Of a stretch of DNA of 64,000 nucleotides, positions 1-10,592 are shown in pieces (position 1 is the first letter of the stretch; each line of letters starts with the position of its first letter). The notes below the pieces were generated by a model. The model saw nothing but the letters and a program-made list of their open reading frames with translations, was not told the origin of the DNA and did no database searches. The translations under genes were made by a program, and so were the position numbers. The stretch spans positions 2,444,501-2,508,500 of the forward strand of contig RCSZ01000005.1 of assembly GCA_014898425.1 (NCBI GenBank). Direction: 5' to 3'. The stretch is from Botryotinia globosa (lineage: Eukaryota; Ascomycota; Leotiomycetes; Helotiales; Sclerotiniaceae).

Positions 1-328
1 GGTGCAGTCAGTGCTATAAAGGCCATGCCTAATGGGAGACATCTTATTTGGTATATTAAACATTCTCTCTTCTGCTTTATCCTCCAAACTAATGATCAAC
101 AGTGCATCACATGATATCTTACGATTATATGACCTCAAGCAACCACAGACTAAATCACATTCATCCGTACCTTTCCTCATCGTTCCTGGGCCACCAAGGG
201 CTGGTGTCATAGCTGCACTTCATATCGATCCGACGTGCAAATATATGATATCAGCTGCTGGAAACAGAGGTTGGGAAGGTACTAATACGGAGGTTATGAT
301 TGGTTACGAGATCAACATACCATCTTGA
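1..328 (+). CDS. 3' end of a WD40-repeat gene, Spt8-like (partial)
   Basis: This is the C-terminal end of a gene that begins before the window. Exon 1-50 reads GAVSAIKAMPNGRHLI. A 52-nt intron at 51-102 starts GTATAT, has a CTAAT branch-like site and ends CAACAG. It joins to an exon 103-328 reading ASHDILRLYDL and, near the end, NRGWEGTNTEVMIGYEI before a TGA/stop at 328. RLYDL is a typical WD40 blade ending. The NRGW..(S/T)TEV..GYEI tail resembles, from memory, the C-terminus of the SAGA subunit Spt8, which helps TBP recruitment. Without the intron the two parts are in different frames, so the splice is needed. The family name is moderately sure; the WD40 character is surer. The rest of the protein cannot be seen. 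Confidence 0.55.
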
Positions 329-1055
329 ATATCTCGACTCCGGTGTTCTATTGAGACCCAAAGATGGTGACCATATTCTTATGATGCAATTCATTTTGGG
401 GAATAGAGGAATTGTATGGCCTTTGGATGGACATTGTAGGTTCGTGACGTAGGACAAGTTCGTATTTTTCTAATATATTATATATGTGCTAGTCTTAGAA
501 GCACCAAATTTTTTGGAGGAGGTACTCGTCATGTAGAGGGAGTAAGAGATTTGGTACAGGTTACTTAAGGGCGTTCAGTGGATATTGGGATACCACGGGT
601 TTTTCATGATGGCGTTCACAAGATTTTATGTGTTTATACAATCACTTCCATGATAATATTTGTCAAATCTAAAGAGTCAATCTATCAAGACAGTTCTTGA
701 CTCTCTCGTTGCTTCCTTTATATGTAGATAGATGCCTCTAATGGCCGGTGTTAATGGCGTGCCGCCCACGAGACCTACTGCCATATTCCGCGTCGATAAG
801 ACGTTTATGATATCATCGACAACCGCAAGTGTGGCTGCAGTCTACAAACTAGCTAATCTGGTTTCTGGGTTGCCTCTACAGAATGCAGTGGACTTGTCGA
901 GTTGTATGGATGGCACCTAGGTAGCTTTGAATGGAGTTGCTGGCCCCGCTTTGCTGCTTTGCTGTTTAATCAAGATGGGACTTTTCTGTTTGAAACGATT
1001 TCTATCTTCCTTTTGGGATTTGAATTCTCGAGAAAGTTTTGGATGATGATGGGAG

Positions 1056-1158
1056 GAGAGTTTGGATGGGAGAGTTTGGATGGGAGAGTTTGGATGGGAG
1101 AGTTTGGATGGGAGAGTTTGGATGGGAGAGTTTGGATGGGAGAGTTTGGATGGGAGAG
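1056..1158. repeat. 14-bp minisatellite, about 7.4 copies
   Basis: The unit GAGAGTTTGGATGG is repeated head to tail seven times without error from 1056 to 1153, with a partial copy after it. Because 14 is not a multiple of three, all three frames read through it, which creates false open frames on both strands. Confidence 0.95.
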
Positions 1159-1276
1159 CATGTGGATTGGGGGCTTGTTTTTTTATGCGTGGTGGTGGTG
1201 GTTTTGGGATGTTGGTGGTTGAGGGTTGCTGATTTTCTGAGGGTTGGGATGGGAGGATATGATGGGGTATTTCTAT

Positions 1277-1364
1277 GAAAGGAAGAGAGAAAGGGGGGGA
1301 GAAGAGGAAAGAAGAAATAAGGAGAAAAGGAAAGAAGAGAAGAGAAGAGAAGAGAAGAGGAGGA
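1277..1364. repeat. polypurine tract with AGAAG repeats
   Basis: About 88 bases consist almost only of A and G on the plus strand, ending in several AGAAG pentamers (about 1336-1358). Long purine/pyrimidine tracts of this kind are common in fungal intergenic DNA and can favour triplex or slipped structures. No function is shown here. Confidence 0.85.
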
Positions 1365-2125
1365 CTGGTTCAGATCCAGTTTGAATAGTGGGGGGATGGA
1401 TTTGATTTCGGATGGGCGACACAAATGCGAGAATGCTTTATATACTCTGAATTGTATTCTAGCCGTCAATTCTGTAGCGAGAGCTTCTCGCTATCGTCTG
1501 ATGCTATGATATGATGATAATTCTGAATATTGTGCGCCATTGTTGATGAGAACCCAGCGATCTTTGGGGGTAAAGGGCACTGAAGGATCAGCTAAAGGGA
1601 AGATCCGTAGAGATTGTTTTGCTCTTGTGTATCTTCATTAGACTTATAGGGACTACTGATATGAGGAAATAGCAGATGGAAAGACGCTGTACCTTCATCG
1701 TCAATTGTTTCAAATAAGATGATGAATTATGGGTCGAGGCTGCTTGTCTACTTGACTGAAGGAACTTTTTTTTTCCATCAGATATTGTGTGACGACTCGA
1801 GGTAACCAACTCAATAACTGACGTAAGTTCTTTACTTTGACTATATTCCTCAAGGATCGGCAAGACGGTCTTGCGCATAGCCTTACTCTAACTCGTGATA
1901 AACAGTTTCCGAAATGGTAACCCGACTGTATCGATCGAAGCCTATTACCTTGACAGATTACTATTAGGTGCCACAGCTAGGTAATACAGCAACGTTGATA
2001 CCCGTGGCACGAGGGTAGGCGCAGACATCAGCTGTTCGGTGCATTCTTAATGGGCAGTCTCGCTCTCGAACTTGATTCTCGATTTGTTTTCTTTTGCTCT
2101 TCTAGAAATAACATCCATCAAAAAA

Positions 2126-4308
2126 ATGGATCCAGCTTCAATCCTCACTCTTATCGGCTCGGTCTTTACTACCGGAAAAGTCATTATGAGTCTCATCACG
2201 AATCTCGCCACACTTAAGTCGAAATATAAAAGCGCCAGCCTTATGGCCAGTCATCTGATTGTACGATTGACGACTATCAAAGCTGCGTTAGACGAGGTGT
2301 CGAAATGTATTGCAACATCTCTTCAAGGAGCTGAAAGAAACGAACAACTTATATTTAATCTAGAAAGCTCTCTTGAAAGTTGTCATGTTTTTATATTGAT
2401 GTTGGAAGATCGCATTACCCGGCTGGATCAGAATGGTATTGACCGGCAACTGAAAGGAAAAGTTAATCTGCTTTGGAACAAAAGCGAAATCCAAGAACTC
2501 AACAATTACTTGAGCAATCAGATTAGTGCTCTTCATTTGTTGCTCACAGCGGTACAAAGGCATGTCTCAGCAACATTTCCAATGCCAAACAAATTCTTAT
2601 GAAGATATGTTGACTGAACTGTGTTAACAAACGAAGCAGCCGCACTTCATTCGACCGCAATCAGCTTCTACAGAGGACTGAAAGCCAGAAACTCTTCAAA
2701 AAGGTCGAAGATGACCGCTCGTCATTATCAGCGTTCAAGTCTAGGAGTCGTACTTCCGCAGAGACGAGTGGCTCACATACTGCTTTCGATTTTGAGAAGG
2801 AAATCGCAACCACGAATGTGTATCAAAATGTTACGATATCACCAGATATGACGAGCAACGGGTCTGGAAACTCATCTTTACCTCTTTCAAAAAAGAAAAC
2901 AAGCACTAGGATGGGTTTGAGCCAAAATTCGAGGCAGAGGCGAACAGAATTGTCATCGAAGCGTGCAGTTGAATGGTGTTTCGAAGAGACCATTCCGAGT
3001 GATTGCGATACCAACTTACCAAATTCGGGACCGACACTGATGGATGACACAATTTCGACGACGAATATATCTGATGATGAACTGCAGTTCAAAACTCCTC
3101 AGTGGCAACCACTTAGGCAAATGTCCTCTCCAAATATGGTGGACAACCCTTTCCTAGATCCAACAGAAGGCCCCATCTTTTTGCCAAGTGCTCGAAGTCT
3201 ATACGAAAACTCTTCAGATGCATCAATTATCCAAAGAAACAATAATCCCTGGCCCAAATCATACCAATCTCTCCAGATACTCCATTATATTCTCTTATCA
3301 GGGTGCAGTTACAGTGGAAAAGCCACCCTTGCAGATTCCATTGAGTTTCTTTATTTCAGCATGATTGGGGATGAAAGTTGGGTCTACGGAAAGGCCATCC
3401 AATCGTACATTCTACGTTGCATTTTGCACACAGTTTGGGAGATGAAGAAACGCAATGTCTTCTCGAATTGGGCCGACAGATATGGGTTATATGCTACTGG
3501 GGACTTTGAGGACGGAATACTTGTTTCACACAATGTTTGGTCATATAAAGGCTGGCCATATAATCATACACCAGAAACGATTCGTCATTTGGCTAAGGCT
3601 TCATGGAGCGACCAAGGATTTCGAGAAACTTTTGATGCTTGGTCAAGCAAAAATCAAAGAATCAAAGCCGCTGAAAGGTCAGCCTGTTCAGTGACCACTT
3701 CAAGTTGAATTTACTAACTATCCGTAGTTATTTTCGCTCTAGACACCGTATTTGGAGCCCCAGTTATACCCCTACGAAAGAAGACCTCCTTCTACTATTT
3801 AGCAGGGCTACAAAAATGGAAATTGTGTGGAGAAATAAAATTGTCAAAGTCTACGATTATGGCGGATTCGAAGACCGCCACAAAAAATGGGGGGACTTTA
3901 GAGTAGCGATAGGACCAGAAACAATTCTCTACACGATTTCAATGATGAGTTCTGAATTTCTGAAGGATCCCGATACCTGCCAACCATTTGTGGACTTGGT
4001 ACACTTTGAAGCAGCCTGTAAACCTCGGTACTGGACGACTCCGAGGTGTGTAATACTCTTCACACATCTCGATGAGTTTATGACGAACTTAGAATCACGC
4101 AAATTGAATCGAAATGATTTCAAAGAGTATTTTTTGGCTATCCGGGGGTAAGCACAAAGATGTCTGGGAAGTTAAATCTATCGTCAAAGACAGGATTCAG
4201 GAGGTAGCGAGTGAACAGGGCCGAGATGTCATTGTTCTGTTTGGCAACTCACTTGACTCAAAGGGGGAAACCACCGATACGGTCCTGAATATAATGTTCC
4301 GGAATTAA
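2126..4308 (+). CDS. Galpha-like protein with STAND-type N-terminal domain, degenerate GTPase motifs
   Basis: Proposed exons are 2126-2551, about 2665-3677, 3728-4147 and 4194-4308 (about 657 aa). The first intron boundary is uncertain. The second intron (50 nt) has a TACTAAC branch site; the third (46 nt) is weak. Residues 1-142 start MDPASILTLIGS and form a helical region like the N-terminal domains of fungal STAND/NLR proteins. A serine-rich linker follows. The second half follows the heterotrimeric G alpha order. It has a P-loop-like GCSYSGKAT, a helical-domain end (TFDAWSSKNQRI), a TPTKEDLLL..RATK switch I, a VYDYGGFEDRHKKW switch II, and VILFTHLDEF in place of the NKxD strand. The switch I catalytic arginine and the switch II glutamine (DVGGQ becomes DYGGF) are missing, so GTP hydrolysis is unlikely. 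ATG 2126 has a good A-rich context. It lies convergent to the Zn2Cys6 gene. The Galpha relation is clear; the function is not. Confidence 0.72.
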
Positions 4309-4527
4309 TCGAATAATGAACTTATCTTAGCTCCGTATTGCTTATGATAAGGCTGACTGCTGTCCGGCTGGTTGCTTTCCTCACGAATGGTGGGTATTAT
4401 ATCTGTGTATTTCAGTTTCAATTTCTACAACGAGTCTAGAAACTGCTCAGACTCCAGGCTAGAATCATACTTGAGGGTCTCATCCTCATCGGACACTGCA
4501 CTGCCAATCAGCTTCCACAGCTCACAA

Positions 4528-4547
4528 CCCCCCCCCCCCCCCCCCCC
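4528..4547. repeat. poly-C run of 20
   Basis: Twenty C in a row (G on the minus strand) lie just past the stop of the minus-strand Zn2Cys6 gene and would fall in its 3' UTR. Such a run is unstable and hard to sequence, so its exact length is doubtful. Confidence 0.9.
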
Positions 4548-4568
4548 AAATTTGAAACACGCCAAGCT

Positions 4569-6055
4569 TCAATTGACCATCGGCAGTGCCGCAGCACCAA
4601 AGTCCTGCAATTCGAGGTGGATACCTCTCAACCTTTCTTCGAGCCACAAAGCAACCTCCATCCAATTCATAATAGCGAAATCGGATTGGTATTCTATCAA
4701 CAGCTTCTCTATCCTAATTCTCCGAGATATATCACTCGTCGCTACCCAAGCAGTTGTAAGGACCATTGGCATAGCACTCGATCCTAATGGTCGATACTCA
4801 AGGGCTTCTTCAGCAAGGACGATGGTTTCATCGACATAACATACCGATTCCGGAATTAGAGACGTATGATCTTCCGATAAGACACGAAGTAAACTGTTTA
4901 ACGAATTGGCAAATGATAGTATCAGACTATACGCGACTTGGAAGCGTGAATGTAGTGTTCTGGTATGTGGGGCTTGACCAAGCTTGTCTAGGGTATTTCG
5001 CATGGTTGAGAGGTCAATTTTCATTTGAATGTATGTGGATTTAATTTCAGAAAGGTATTCTTTTGGATATCTTAAGTATTCTGGGACTTTGGCCAGGGTT
5101 TGGAGTTTGAGGCTTTCAATCCCGATGGCGTTATCTCGAGCTTCGGTTAGTTTTCCAATTACTGGGGTCCACTTAACCCTGGGGTTTCTGATGCCTTCCA
5201 TGATCTGTAACAAGTCATAAGTTGAGGTATTCACGCTATTTTTATTAGAAATAAGATTCCACATACCAAAGGAACACACAAGGTTACCAAGAGGTCTGCT
5301 TCAAAGGTGCCTTGCCAATTTTGCGCTGCAGCTGCATTCAACAAATATATTAATATTTCCCCATGATTAGCATTATCATCACCGTGAGCCATCCAAGTCT
5401 AACCCAAATAAGCATCATTATTCGCTTCATCCATACCAAGAAGAACTCACCTGACAAATCATCATCAAATAAAAGGCACAGATAGTATTCGCTTGAGTGG
5501 CCTCTTTCGGATCATTCAACGCTACCCTCAGAGCCTTCAATCCCCTCCCATAACTCTCTAGCGCCTCTACTGGTTTCATTCGTGAATATATCGATGTATA
5601 TGACGTCGAAAGAGCATTAACCGAAGCATCTAGCGCGGCGCTACTCCCCAGACGCTTGGGGATCTCTGTGAGAAATGTTCCATAAACACCAATATCATAG
5701 CGAATATCTTTTACTTCCAGAACGGATATGAATGATCCTGCCACGGAAAGAGTTTTGTTACCGGGCATTCGGAATATTCGTTTATGACTAGTGCGGAGTG
5801 CACTGTTGTGATCTGTGCTTGTGGAGCTAGGTGTTACGGTGGAGTCGATGGAGCCAGATATGAATTTGTAGCGCCTAATTCCACTACCTACGCATGGAAT
5901 TGATAGTCGAAGGCATCGTGAACATGAGGGCTGGACTTGATCACACTATTTCTTATTAGACATACTCATAATTGGTGCAACACACGAAATGACCAAACCT
6001 TCTTCTTCTGTTTGCGACACGCCTCACATCCACGTCCAGATGGTACACCAGGCAT
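4569..6055 (-). CDS. Zn2Cys6 fungal transcription factor
   Basis: The four exons are 6055-5999, 5945-5451, 5398-5267 and 5204-4569, giving 439 aa. All introns (53, 52 and 62 nt) have GT..AG ends; the first 5' site is a weaker GTTTGG. The first exon is only 57 nt and holds the first half of the DNA-binding domain. Residues 10-39 read C-x2-C-x6-C-x6-C-x2-C-x6-C (CEAC, then CSRC), a complete binuclear zinc cluster rich in K/R between the second and third Cys. The remainder resembles the C-terminal fungal-specific region: ALDASVNALS, a helix around EALESYGRGLKALR, and a LMMICQ core. This type binds DNA through CGG half-sites and controls nutrient or secondary-metabolite genes; the target is unknown. 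It diverges from the tubby-like gene and may regulate neighbouring enzyme genes. The zinc cluster is certain and the joins are well supported. Confidence 0.88.
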
Positions 6056-6652
6056 TGCGATTGCACAGGAATTTGTCAAAGATGAAAGCGCTACATGAGA
6101 CCCTAAGAGGAAAAATGGTATATGTGGATAATGTGGATAAATGAAAACGCAACGCGATATATAAGTCTGTAAAAATCAACGATTGTCAAAACAACTGGGG
6201 AAAATGGAGAAGCGAAGGGGCTTAGCGGGGCTTACAGTTGGGGCCTAATAAATTCGCCAAGATGGGAGCGGCACGTAGCGCCTATTTGGGAAGTGGGATG
6301 ACATAATCGCGCTTGTCGATCATTTTCAGGTCACGACAAGCTGAATCATGGGGAGGAGTGAAAGTAAGCTTATGTGGATTTGATGTAATTAAAGAATAGA
6401 GTGTCAGATGTATGGGGAGACAAAGCGCGATATTATACTGAAATTGGTGGTTGGCGTGGAACTTTTCTTTTGATAGGGTGGGATGCCATGGGAATAGCCT
6501 TTTCAGCTGTCTGTGGAGCTCGACGTCACGGCTACTGTGAGGGATAGCTTGGGTATATAAGAATGGAGGATCTACAGCTAATTATAAGAAGAAGCAAAAA
6601 CATCAACATTTTCAACCCACGCTCAAAAATCAAAATCTGCACCGTCGCAAAC
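6056..6652. promoter_or_regulatory. divergent intergenic region between the Zn2Cys6 and tubby-like genes
   Basis: These 597 bases separate two start codons on opposite strands and must hold both promoters. An AGGGG stress-element-like pentamer occurs near 6218. A TATATAAG sequence at about 6554 lies roughly 100 bases upstream of the plus-strand ATG at 6653. No further motif was recognised. Confidence 0.5.
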
Positions 6653-7372
6653 ATGGCAACAACAGCTGCAGGCCCATCGATACCTCATCAAACCACTACC
6701 GCCACAACATCCACCACCTCATGTTCTTCCCCCCACCAAGCCCTCTCGGTCGATTTCTCCTGGAAGAAATGGAAATCGATTATCACAACCCAAGACTCCT
6801 CCTCCCCCTCCTCTTCACCTCAACCCCTCTACACCGTCTCCTACAAAACCTTGTCTCCCAACCTCGTCTTCAAATCCGCCGTCGACAAATCCGTCTTCGG
6901 CACCGGAACGCTCCACTCCTTCTCCATCGACTCCGACTGTTCGGTGCGCGACCACCCCATAAAAGTAAAAGCTATGAAACGTTTCAAGACAGAATATTCG
7001 CATCTATCCCGTACCTTTTCGCCCTCGAGTAAACAGCCGGTACAGATGTTATGGACGTCATCTTCGGGCTGGAAGAATTGGGATTTTATCTGTCTAGATG
7101 CGTCGTCTATGCCTGTTGCGAAGTTCTCGGCCAATACGATGAGTTTGAAGAATGTGGGACGGATTGAATTTTTGGGTCAGGAGATTATAGGGAATGAGGC
7201 GTTTAAAGAGGAGATTGTGGTGGTGGGCATGACGTTGATGTATACGATGGTTTTGAGATCGACGAGCTTTTTAAGCCTTTTTGGAGCGGTGTTTGCGAAG
7301 CCTGGAAAGAAGGAAAATGAGGAGGAAGGGAAAGGGAGGCAAGCGAAGGATGGGAAAGTTCATGGGGATTAG
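6653..7372 (+). CDS. tubby C-terminal-like / LURP-one-like protein
   Basis: One exon of 239 aa, starting at ATG 6653 in a good context (AACATGG). An in-frame start at 6563 lies upstream but is less likely. After a Ser/Thr/Pro-rich N-terminus come alternating beta-strand-like segments: LYTVSYKTLSPNLVFKS, a central strand around VQMLWTSSSGWKNWDFICLD, VAKFSANTMSLKNVGRIEFLG, then a hydrophobic helix near 210-232 (EEIVVVGMTLMYTMVLRS). The end is Lys/Glu-rich. This order, a beta-barrel wrapped around one hydrophobic C-terminal helix, fits fungal proteins with the tubby-like/LURP-one fold, which are mostly uncharacterised. No signal peptide is seen. The fold is inference; the gene itself is likely real because it is long, intact and unspliced. 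Confidence 0.65.
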   Translation: MATTAAGPSIPHQTTTATTSTTSCSSPHQALSVDFSWKKWKSIITTQDSSSPSSSPQPLYTVSYKTLSPNLVFKSAVDKSVFGTGTLHSFSIDSDCSVRDHPIKVKAMKRFKTEYSHLSRTFSPSSKQPVQMLWTSSSGWKNWDFICLDASSMPVAKFSANTMSLKNVGRIEFLGQEIIGNEAFKEEIVVVGMTLMYTMVLRSTSFLSLFGAVFAKPGKKENEEEGKGRQAKDGKVHGD

Positions 7373-7533
7373 GTGAGGCGGAGGATGGGAGATGTTTATT
7401 GGAGATAGGGAAGTAAGTGAGGGACAGAGATTTATGTGATACCAGGTTTTATATTCTAGATTTAGATGGCGTTTTGGCGGTGATTTATCCTGATTTTGTT
7501 TCATTGCTACAAATAATCTCATTATTCAACCTA

Positions 7534-9401
7534 TCATCCCTTCTTGACCCATCTCAAACCAGCCTTCTCGGGATTCATCATCTGTAGCAAAAGTATCATC
7601 GCACTATCATCCACCAAAGCCTTATAACTCTCTTCTCAGCTTCTCTCTGGTTTTCCCCGCCCTCTTTTACAATCTCTACTCTATACCCATCAAATAATCC
7701 TGCCATCGCGGCCACACATTCTACCTGGCCAAAAATTTACCAGGACAACCTCGAGGTCCTTCTGACCATGGCATATATGAACCTTTAGGCGGTTTCCAAA
7801 GTTCTTCTGTCAACTCACCATTTTGGTTTGAAGATGAGATGATCCAACGAGATGGAAGCCAAAGGAGTCGATCTGGTCCCCAGTAGCGGGGATAAGATCG
7901 TATACCGAGGAGATTTGGCGAAATCATTGTGTTTGGTGGTAGATGGAGTTCTTTAGAAGCATACTTGATGGTTCTTGTAGAATTTCCTGTTGATTTCGTG
8001 AATGTAACTAGAGGGTGGTAGATACGGAGTGTCTCTAACTGCGTAATACTGTCAGTGTGTATACACCAGATCGATAGAGTATTTACACACCATAACAGCC
8101 ATACATCGTTTTAGTTTAGGAAAAGAGTCTACATAATCCCAAGTAGAAGAATCCGAATCCAGAAACACCGCATTCACCTCTTCAGAAATCCAATCCTGCA
8201 CAGTAGGATGAGCAGCAAGGAGATTCAAAGCATAGCAAGGTGTGTGGGATACCGTATCGTGACCTGCGAAATTAAACACAAACACGTTTCCAAAGATCTC
8301 GGACTCCGATAACCCAGATTGCTTACTCCTGAATTCAGAACTGGATTGCGAGGCTCGGATCAGATATGTCATCAAATTGGGCTTACATATTTTGTCTTTC
8401 GCGATCAGTTCTCGCTCTTTTCATACTATCTCTTTCATATGTGTCTGGAATTCGACAGTAGCTTGAGAGATCTTCTGCAATGATTTGGGGAGATATCGTT
8501 TTCATTTTAAGAGGAAGTTAGGTCCAACTATCAGGATCGGAATTGCATTCCCGACGATCAAGCTTAATGATTCTTTGTAACTCATTGAATGACCTGGATC
8601 ATTATCTGTATTTGATGGGGGCTTGAAAGGATATGATTTACCAAATCCAGCACTTGTGAGGATGTTTAGCGAAAAAGTTTTGGCATCCTCGGCCAATTCT
8701 CCCCGGTCAATCCAATAATTCACCATTTCTTGAGTTTTTCGAAGCGCTTCTTGCCATACTATGTTGTTGGTCTGCTCATTGCTGAAGGGTGGACCTGTGG
8801 CTTTTTTGTATCGATGCCAGTCTTCCTCTGATACCTATAGTATATAGTAAGTCTGTAATCAGAGGTAGATTTTGTCTAGCTGGTATATGATCCTACTAAC
8901 CGTGGAGACATTTGGTCCAAACACGTTCAACATCTCTAAGCCGAGTTAGAAAGAGCTCGATTAACACTTCGTTCCAAACTAGTAGATGACATACCCAGAA
9001 CCTCCCTCGGCCTCTTGAATTCATTTCGTCTTAGTAGCACCTCACTCAAAGTATCAACATCACAAATATACATAACATTCTTATCCGGCGTAACCATAAC
9101 AAAGATGTCTCCGATTTCTAGATGAATCTGTGCTTTATCCTTGAATTCCCATGCTCTTCTCCCAAACCTAATTGTTGGCCACGAACGAGTAATACTGAGT
9201 TTTTGGAAGAGAGGCACGATGATATCTGCAAGTAGCATCCATATCGGATTTTTGGGGGCTCAGTGGGAGAGTAATGATGGGTACACCGATCTTTTTGGCT
9301 GAAATATAATTTTGGTACAACTTATAGATGTTGCGTGCACCCCCAGTGAGAGATAAGAGGAGTAAAAGCGTAGTTATTAGTCGCAAGAACATCGTAGCCA
9401 T
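7534..9401 (-). pseudogene. cytochrome P450 pseudogene
   Basis: All main P450 marks can be followed: an N-terminal membrane anchor (TTLLLLLSLTG), the I-helix oxygen-binding FAGHDTVSHT, the K-helix ETLR (ExxR), and the heme loop PWSEGPRGCPGKF with its cysteine ligand. It is broken in at least five places. (1) A frameshift lies in a C5A5 run near 9247, between ITLPLSP and KNPIWML. (2) TGA stops lie in frame at 8502-8504 and (3) at 8421-8423. (4) The frame shifts just after the heme loop near 7722. (5) It shifts again near 7625 before the final VDDSAMILLLQM. Introns around 8843-8985 and 8040-8090 still have good ends. Fungal P450s of this type are ER monooxygenases of secondary or xenobiotic metabolism. 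The lesions spread along the gene argue against one sequencing error. The CYP family was not assigned. Confidence 0.88.
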
Positions 9402-9937
9402 AAACTGGAGTAAACACTCATTAATATGAAAGCATCGTGAAAGAAACATGATCATGGTCTATCGGTCAAAATCATCAGTTCTGTCAAAAAACACCAGCTG
9501 TTGGTCGGTATGATGTTGGCTAACTTCTTGACTACTCATTGGCCAGAGCATGATACTGCGGTAAGCGGATAACCCATCAAGCGGTTGAACTCGTGAATTT
9601 GATGAACAAACGGTTGGAATCAAATGGAACAAGGCGAGGCTCACGCGGCTGTAACAGGTCTGTCGGAGAAGCTATCCAAGCTATGGATTTAGTCACTGCT
9701 TTGATTGTAGAAGGCAAGAGTACACTTGTAATTTTCATTTCTTCAACTCATTTTGCTTGAGGATGAGAGATCTAAAGGGAATAGAACAACTTCATCTATC
9801 GACGTAATCAGACACGTACTACCTGCACCTAACTATGTAACCTGTTGTTTTCCATGACAATAGAAGTATCTCTTTTGCGCCATTTATCAAGAGGCCCTGA
9901 AGCACCAATTTCTATGAAAATCTCCAAGAATCCATCA
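9402..9937. other. short intergenic region
   Basis: Between the P450 remnant's start and the end of the histone-like gene I see no gene, repeat or RNA. Confidence 0.5.
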
Positions 9938-10592
9938 TCAGTCTGACTTCTTGGTCTCTCCCATTTTGTTTATCTTCTCCGTCTCCAATCGAACCGTGTA
10001 TCCATCCCGTAAGTCCCTGATAAACTTTGCATCCTTCATATCTTTCGAATGAATCGTCGCCCTACTCGCACGAGCAGTGAACATAGTGGCCACTATCATG
10101 TTAGTATCGAAGTCATCCAAGAGAAAGTAGAGACTCACTTTCAAATTCCCGAACAAGATGAGCTTCAGCACACTCCTGTAAAGAATCCAAGGCAAGCTGA
10201 TCAATCTCGTAATTTTCTCCCGGTTTGATAAGTTCCGTGATTTCTCTTGCCAAGCGTGCGAAGGACGATTTTGGGATAATTAAGTCCGTCTTGGGATGCA
10301 GAGCGAAGACTATGCGTTGGGTAGTTAGTATCATCTCGTCAAAGTTCACAGAAACAGGAAGACTTACGGTCCCAGTCATCCATCTTTCTTGGATAGTTGA
10401 CGTCTTTTCTTGGTCTTTTGTTGAAGAGTCGTCTTGTTCCTCCACCCACTATATGCTGTCGATTTCTCCTCGTGCGCTTGATCTCCTCCATTATTGATTC
10501 CTACATGCGTTTAGCACATTTGCGTGGAAAGGAAGTTTCTATATATTTACCTTTTGCAATGGTTGTATGAGTGACAAGTCCTCGAGTTGCAT
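9938..10592 (-). CDS. divergent histone H3 / CENP-A-like protein
   Basis: Four exons, 10592-10551, 10500-10368, 10309-10139 and 10092-9938, give 166 aa in one frame. Introns are 50, 58, 50 region-sized (46) nt; two have a TACTAAC branch site. The N-terminal tail is basic (RTRRNRQ, FNKRPRKD) but lacks H3's ARTKQ and ARKS motifs. The histone fold is recognisable: TDLIIPKSSFARLAREI matches the H3 segment TELLIRKLPFQRLVREI; LQECAEAHLVREFE matches LQEACEAYLVGLFE; RATIHSKDMKDAKFIRDLRD matches RVTIMPKDIQLARRIRGE. Between REI and LQE there are 19 residues, as in human CENP-A, against 17 in canonical H3. H3 proteins form nucleosomes with H4; CENP-A marks centromeres. The sequence is far more divergent than a usual core H3. 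It could be a lineage-specific H3 variant, a fast CenH3 or a decaying copy. Intact splicing and frame favour a working gene. Confidence 0.78.

Larger units (their letters stand above)
329..2125. other. intergenic region with simple repeats
   Basis: No convincing gene is seen between the WD40 gene end and the Galpha-like gene. The stretch holds a 14-bp minisatellite (about 1056-1158) and a long purine-rich tract (about 1277-1364). Open frames here only run through the repeats and look like low-complexity artefacts. Confidence 0.6.

Noticed and set aside
1..330. Reading the WD40 fragment as a frameshifted pseudogene
   Set aside because: A 52-nt intron with GT..AG ends and a branch-like site joins the two frames, so no lesion is needed.
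1002..1469. 155-codon minus-strand open frame
   Set aside because: It runs through the 14-bp minisatellite and the polypurine tract; the translation is low complexity and has no domain.
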